From: Chondrus crispus
Lineage: Eukaryota > Rhodophyta > Florideophyceae > Gigartinales > Gigartinaceae
DNA length: 64,000 nucleotides
Direction: 5' to 3'
Assembly: GCF_000350225.1 (NCBI RefSeq)
Contig: NW_005179020.1
Span: 157,297-221,296 of the forward strand
A program made the position numbers and the translations under genes. Below the pieces are notes generated by a model. The model was not told the origin of the DNA. It searched no databases and worked only from the letters and a program-made list of their open reading frames with translations. Positions 59,601 to 64,000 of this stretch are shown here, piece by piece. How positions within the stretch are numbered: position 1 is the first letter of the stretch; every line of letters begins with the position of its first letter.

Positions 59601-60857
59601 ATGGGCTTCTGTGTGCTTTTCGTTCAACTCTGCATTGCTTTTGCGTCGACAAAAAACTGCTTTTCTGCAGGAATCCCCCGATTTTCGTACATCGGGGACT
59701 CAACACCTGGGATTGTGGGCTCACAGAAAGAAACATTGGCCTCTATCACAACCAATTATTGGACTTTGGAGAATGTAACTCGACTCGCAGAAGCCACAGA
59801 TGAAGCAAACATTGCTTATTTCATCCAAGTTTCTTCATCAACGCTACCACTAACGGAGCGATTGCTTTCTAGGGTGCACCACCCCGAAAACTTTTACGCG
59901 CTGCACTTTGATAAAAAGATACCAGCATACAGAGTCGTGAAAGTCGTTTCATCCATAAAGGCCAACCCTGCGTATGGAAATGTACATGTCATGGAGCGAG
60001 ACTCGGTGACATATCGCGGAATCACAATGGTTTTGAATAATTTGGCAGCGATAACGGACCTACTCAAACTCGGACATTGGGACTACTTTATCAACCTTTC
60101 TGGCTCGGACTATCCCCTCGTTTCTCCTGTCGTGCAGAGGAAGATCCTTGCGATGCCACATGTGCGTGAACGAGCAAGCAATTTCTTTATTGTTTCGCCA
60201 CAAGACCAATGGGAGGATAGTAAGAGATATCGCTTTGAGAAGATCGCTGTGGATACTGCTCTTGGTATGTCAACCAGCGAAGAGGACTCGAATCTCGTGG
60301 TTTTGAAAGAGAATACTCCGTTGTTCTCGAGATTGAAATATGAATATGTGAAGGGTGAAGGGTGGCTCATCCTGACACGTGAAGCATGTAGATACATGAT
60401 TGAAAGCCATTATGCTCGAAAAATGCTGTTGTCTATGGCTTTTTCGCAAGATGCATCCGAACATTACTACGTCTCTTTGTTTCGGAATCACCCGGAATAC
60501 AACCGCACTATTGTTCCGCATTCTTTGCGAACAGTTTACTGGAAGTTGAATGGTGTTGCATCTGGTCAGCATCCATACGTGATTGATAAACTTGTAGAGG
60601 AGGATGGATCGTACGCTCTTTGGAAATGGCTCCTTCGATCTCCTCATTGGTTTGCAAGAAAATTTTCTATTCCGAATAGCAAGATCATGGATAATATTGA
60701 TAACCATATGAATGGGCTAGGGCCTAAGGTTAACAAAACATCTGTTCGTGAATGCCTCGATCGCGTTGAACACCACTTGCATTGGCTTTATTCCGTTTTA
60801 CCACAACAACAGCAAGATATCATCGCGGACAAGTCAGATGACGCCTGGCCTTCTTAA
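59601..60857 (+). CDS. GT14 core-2/I-branching-like glycosyltransferase (xylosyltransferase-like)
   Basis: I start at the ATG at 59601 (418 residues), because the frame upstream begins only at TTG. A hydrophobic segment (GFCVLFVQLCIAFAS) right at the N-terminus is a signal peptide or type II anchor, consistent with Golgi location. The catalytic domain has IAYFIQVSS, ENFYALHFD, the hallmark DYFINLSGSDYPL, GEGWLILTREAC and FSQDASEHYYVSLF. The family transfers GlcNAc, xylose or related sugars in branching of O-glycans or cell-wall proteins. The acceptor cannot be predicted here. The length and motifs are intact. Confidence 0.88.
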   Translation: MGFCVLFVQLCIAFASTKNCFSAGIPRFSYIGDSTPGIVGSQKETLASITTNYWTLENVTRLAEATDEANIAYFIQVSSSTLPLTERLLSRVHHPENFYALHFDKKIPAYRVVKVVSSIKANPAYGNVHVMERDSVTYRGITMVLNNLAAITDLLKLGHWDYFINLSGSDYPLVSPVVQRKILAMPHVRERASNFFIVSPQDQWEDSKRYRFEKIAVDTALGMSTSEEDSNLVVLKENTPLFSRLKYEYVKGEGWLILTREACRYMIESHYARKMLLSMAFSQDASEHYYVSLFRNHPEYNRTIVPHSLRTVYWKLNGVASGQHPYVIDKLVEEDGSYALWKWLLRSPHWFARKFSIPNSKIMDNIDNHMNGLGPKVNKTSVRECLDRVEHHLHWLYSVLPQQQQDIIADKSDDAWPS

Positions 60858-61205
60858 AAAAACGTAAAGGCAAGGAACGACTTTTGCAGATGTGAAGTAG
60901 CATAGAGTAAAACAACTCTGGTCAGCCCCTTTTTTCGATTTTAGCAAACAACCTAAGTAAACCGACAGTGAGCTATCGGATGGCTTTACTTAACAGTCAT
61001 GTTTTACGAAATGACCGTGACATTCACATGATGAGAACGTCTCAGAACGTAAGTTTTTGGATATAGCTCAGTCGGAAGCATCTTGATTCTATAAAATACT
61101 TTTTGTGTTGGCGTTACCCGCGAAAATAGCAAGGTGCAGCTCTCTGTTTACTCTAGTTATTTTTCGTCCATTTTCTATAACCGTACAAATTGAGCTTGTC
61201 CAAAA
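60858..61205. other. Short convergent intergenic region
   Basis: It lies between the GT14 stop and the kinase stop. No structure beyond short AT-rich sequence is seen; an atatagctcagtcgg string near 61061 is not a tRNA. Confidence 0.5.
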
Positions 61206-63113
61206 TCAGGCCTTTCGCTGAAAAACCCTTGTCACCTTCTTAAAGGTAGAAGATGAAGGTGGAAGCTCGGTAGGAACGAAATTGCCTCCGGCAAGCTGTA
61301 CCAGCTCTTGGTCGGGGGAAGAAAGATCATTAACAGGTTTTACCGGGCGATCCAAGTTTGTGTTGCCGCGCCTTGCCTGTTCAGCAACAGAGGAAGGAGA
61401 CACCTCGAACCAGCTGGACTTGGAGCCTGGGACCCCTGCCTCCACGTCTGCAGACATTGCCGTTCCACTTCGTAAAGACCTCAAAACCGTAGCCAGTGGG
61501 CTTCTAAGGCGGTCCCGAATCGATAGAGGGGCCTCTTCATCATCAGCTCCATCTCCCCCTGTGTTGGAACCCTTCACCAAACTTGTCAATCTCATGGCAA
61601 GAGGCTGAGCTTTTCGAGGAGTTCTCTTTGATCCTTCGGAATCGACTTTGGAGCGCTGATTCTTAGGACTCTCCCATCTGGGTTTGTGCTTCCGCGATGG
61701 AGTTGCTGGGTCTGGGAGCTCCGTATCGACTACTTTCATTGCCTTCGGACTCTTTGGCTTCTCTTTCCCGTTGCCTCGAGGTGTAGATGCATGTGCTGTC
61801 TCTGGTGAAGGGCCCTGGCCGTTATCAAGGATTCCTAGGTTGTGTGGATCTGCACTCTTTTTGTGAGACGCTGGACCAGGCGAACGTGGCGACTGAGGAG
61901 ATGATTTCTTCTGTTGTTTGTTGATGTCGGCAGCTTCTTCAGATAGAACCGCACCGTCGACGCGATGTTCTTGTTGTGCCGCGGAGCTGTTGATTGGATG
62001 AATGAGAGTTTGCTGTGGCTGTGGAGTTGAGACATCGCTCTGAGGAGAACTATCATAAACTATACCTTCCATTTCATCACCCTTTTGATGTTCCGTAGTG
62101 ACCATATCGGCATCACCGTGAGGTGAATGTACCATCCTAGAACCACCCTCTCGTTCTCCAGCGACATGCTGCTCTCGAACCCTTTCTTTCTCTACCTCTG
62201 AGACACAAGCGGTGCCACCCTGTTCCCTCGGACGTTTCTCATGCTTGTCTGAAGCGGCTGAAGCACTCTTTTCTTTCAGATTCCCTTGATAGTTAACTTG
62301 AAACCAAAAATGTGTCCTTATTTCTGCTACGCTAGTCCTCTTTTTGGGATCTTTTTCGAGAAGGTGCGTAAGCACATCTTTGGCACCTGGAGAAAAATGA
62401 CTTGGAAACATCAACTTGCCGTTTAGAATAGATCTAAAGACCGAACTATCATCCTCTCCAGAAAAGGGTAAATATCCTGCGAGAAGCGCATATAAAACCA
62501 TGCCACATTCCCAAGCATCCAATTTCTCTCCGTCGTAGCCCTCTGCAGGCCTCACAATAATCTCCGGTGCCATATATTTTGGGGTTCCGCACTGCGTGCG
62601 AAGTAGCTCCTTTGCTCTAGCAGCAGGACTGAGACTGTCCTTCATCCATGACATGCCGAAGTCTGTGATTTTAATGTTTCCATTGCCATCCACAAGCAAA
62701 TTTTCTGGCTTCAAATCGCGATGGACAACACCACACTGATGGCAATACACCAGAGCATCGACCATTTGCTGAAAATATCGCCGGGAAGTGGGCTCGTCGA
62801 TTCGTCGTTTTGACACAATGACATCGTATAGTTCAACTCCACGCACGAGTTCCATGACGAGGTACAGCTTCTTCTCTGTGACAAGCACTGCGTGAATGGC
62901 CACAATGTTTGGGTGGCGGAGGTGCTGCATAATTTTGATTTCCCTCTTAATGTTTCTTTCAAAATGAGTTTTTGGCAATGCATCTCTGTCAAACACTTTG
63001 ACGGCAAACTCTTCTTTAGTTTCCTGGTGAGTTGCCAACCGGACCTCAGCAAATGCTCCCTCGCCGATTTTGTGCTTGATAACATATTTTCCAACCTGAT
63101 GGAAGGGAGCCAT
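61206..63113 (-). CDS. CAMK/SnRK-like serine/threonine protein kinase
   Basis: I start at the ATG at 63113 (635 residues); upstream the frame begins only at TTG. The kinase domain fills residues about 8-265: GEGAFAEVRLA, FAVKVFDRD, VVHRDLKPENLLVD, ITDFGMS, a long activation loop, then CGTPKYMAPEII. Subdomains and the LVDGNGNIKITDFG stretch are closest to the SNF1/CIPK/CHK1-type CAMK group. The C-terminal 370 residues are disordered, Ser/Pro/Lys-rich, with many SP/TP sites and a basic cluster (KRTPRKAQPLAMRL). I see no NAF, UBA or KA1 domain, so it is not a clear CIPK or AMPK. All catalytic residues are present. Confidence 0.9.
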   Translation of the reverse strand: MAPFHQVGKYVIKHKIGEGAFAEVRLATHQETKEEFAVKVFDRDALPKTHFERNIKREIKIMQHLRHPNIVAIHAVLVTEKKLYLVMELVRGVELYDVIVSKRRIDEPTSRRYFQQMVDALVYCHQCGVVHRDLKPENLLVDGNGNIKITDFGMSWMKDSLSPAARAKELLRTQCGTPKYMAPEIIVRPAEGYDGEKLDAWECGMVLYALLAGYLPFSGEDDSSVFRSILNGKLMFPSHFSPGAKDVLTHLLEKDPKKRTSVAEIRTHFWFQVNYQGNLKEKSASAASDKHEKRPREQGGTACVSEVEKERVREQHVAGEREGGSRMVHSPHGDADMVTTEHQKGDEMEGIVYDSSPQSDVSTPQPQQTLIHPINSSAAQQEHRVDGAVLSEEAADINKQQKKSSPQSPRSPGPASHKKSADPHNLGILDNGQGPSPETAHASTPRGNGKEKPKSPKAMKVVDTELPDPATPSRKHKPRWESPKNQRSKVDSEGSKRTPRKAQPLAMRLTSLVKGSNTGGDGADDEEAPLSIRDRLRSPLATVLRSLRSGTAMSADVEAGVPGSKSSWFEVSPSSVAEQARRGNTNLDRPVKPVNDLSSPDQELVQLAGGNFVPTELPPSSSTFKKVTRVFQRKA

Positions 63114-64000
63114 TGCTATCGTTCTCACGCCACCCGTCCTTGAAACAATTTCTCCCGAGGTTTCTCTTCCTCCTCCGTTCTTTTCCGACAAAGTAATGGA
63201 AAAAAGTTTTGATCTCTGCGCACAGGGGAGCAGAAGTCAGACGGGGTCTTGGGTTTGAAAGGGAATGAGGGTTGGTATGTGCGCCGTCACTTTTTTGTTT
63301 TTATGCAGATGAAAGGGATGACGTTGGTATGCTAAACAGTCCCCACCCCTATCTTTTTAATCAAAAGCATCACACTAGCTCGTATAACGGTGTACAGGGC
63401 TATGTAGTGGCAAAGGAATCTGTGAGCTGTCCACAACTCTAGCGATCAGTCTTTTCTCAACGGGAGGGACGAATTCGTATGACAGGTGACAGTAAACCGT
63501 GACAAAGTTAGAAAAGTCAATAAAGAAATCGAGGTTGCAAGAGGATGGACGTGGAGTAGTAGGCGACCGAAACTAGTGCTTGAGGAATTTTGCTACGAAA
63601 ACACAAAAGGAGTCCATGAAGCGTTTACGAAAAACTTGTGTATCGCACGGTCGTGACGAAGGCGGACTAAAAAGAGGCATTGAAAATTACCTCTTGCCTG
63701 ATCTTTTACACACAGGTCGATTTCGTGTCACCTCGAGTTGCGACAAGAAGGTTCGACCGGCCCCAGCACAACAATCATCCTAGCACGAGGAAACTTCAAG
63801 GGCGGCGCGCTCGCCGGCCGTGGGCTAACTCGACGAGGCGGCAGCCATGTAGATCTGCATATACAGTACGCGGCATTTTTCTTCTCTCTACACTACTTGC
63901 GGAGCACTTGGCGTGGTGCTCCCGGCCTCGGGCTGTGAGCTGCTTGCGGCGGATGCAGGGGGCGCGGACAGTGGCTCGGTGGGCTCTGCCGCTAGTGAAG
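63114..64000. other. Kinase upstream region and unassigned right edge
   Basis: No gene, repeat or RNA is supported. The last 200 bases are GC-rich and could belong to a feature beyond the window. Confidence 0.45.

Noticed and set aside
61055-61130. tRNA-like string atatagctcagtcgg
   Set aside because: It resembles a D arm, but no acceptor, anticodon or T stem can be folded around it.

Overview
The window is nuclear DNA of a eukaryote, most likely a multicellular red alga (florideophyte, Chondrus-like). The reasons are large, mostly single-exon genes beside dense retroelement islands, rare short introns (109 and 111 nt), a fused OPRT-OMPDC UMP synthase, an Na+/K+-ATPase-like P-type pump of the sort reported from Porphyra, and a short plastid-targeted protein shared with plants. 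The species is inferred; no marker gene settles it. A run of 100 N (46021-46120) is an assembly gap.

Layout. (1) 1-28.2 kb is a retroelement island. It starts inside a chromodomain Ty3/gypsy element (element 1, 3' LTR at 4479-5071). A C2H2 zinc-finger gene and unassigned DNA follow. Next is a minus-strand LINE (LINE A, about 8.7-25.96 kb) that has been split by three LTR insertions, each with an exact 5-bp target-site duplication: a complete 11.66-kb Ty3/gypsy element (element 2, 10124-21787) and two solo LTRs (23416-24015 and 24570-25250). LINE A abuts a 170-bp (TG)n tract, beyond which lie a second, 5'-truncated LINE (LINE B) and copies of its tail, all in the same orientation. The island ends at a tRNA-Ala(AGC) gene. 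(2) 29-34.6 kb holds UMP synthase (+) and a large two-kinase protein (-). (3) 35-46 kb is rich in DNA transposons: two short inverted-repeat elements, an internally deleted hAT, a frameshifted PIF/Harbinger transposase, a probable companion ORF, and two more solo LTRs in GC-rich repeats. (4) 46-64 kb is gene-rich: a frameshifted unknown gene, a VOC/glyoxalase-like protein, a spliced plastid membrane protein, the P-type ATPase, a WW-SAC3/GANP (LENG8/THP3-like) protein, a spliced and degenerate flavohemoglobin, a GT14 core-2/I-branching-like glycosyltransferase and a CAMK/SnRK-like kinase.

The host genes alternate strands, are independently transcribed and do not form one pathway. The most novel items are a 640-codon antisense ORF between pol and the 3' LTR of element 2, a LINE family that appears to sit head-to-tail on (AC)n tracts, a pseudokinase-ANTH-TKL kinase fusion, and an Na+/K+-type ATPase with a greatly enlarged M7-M8 loop and altered cation-site residues.
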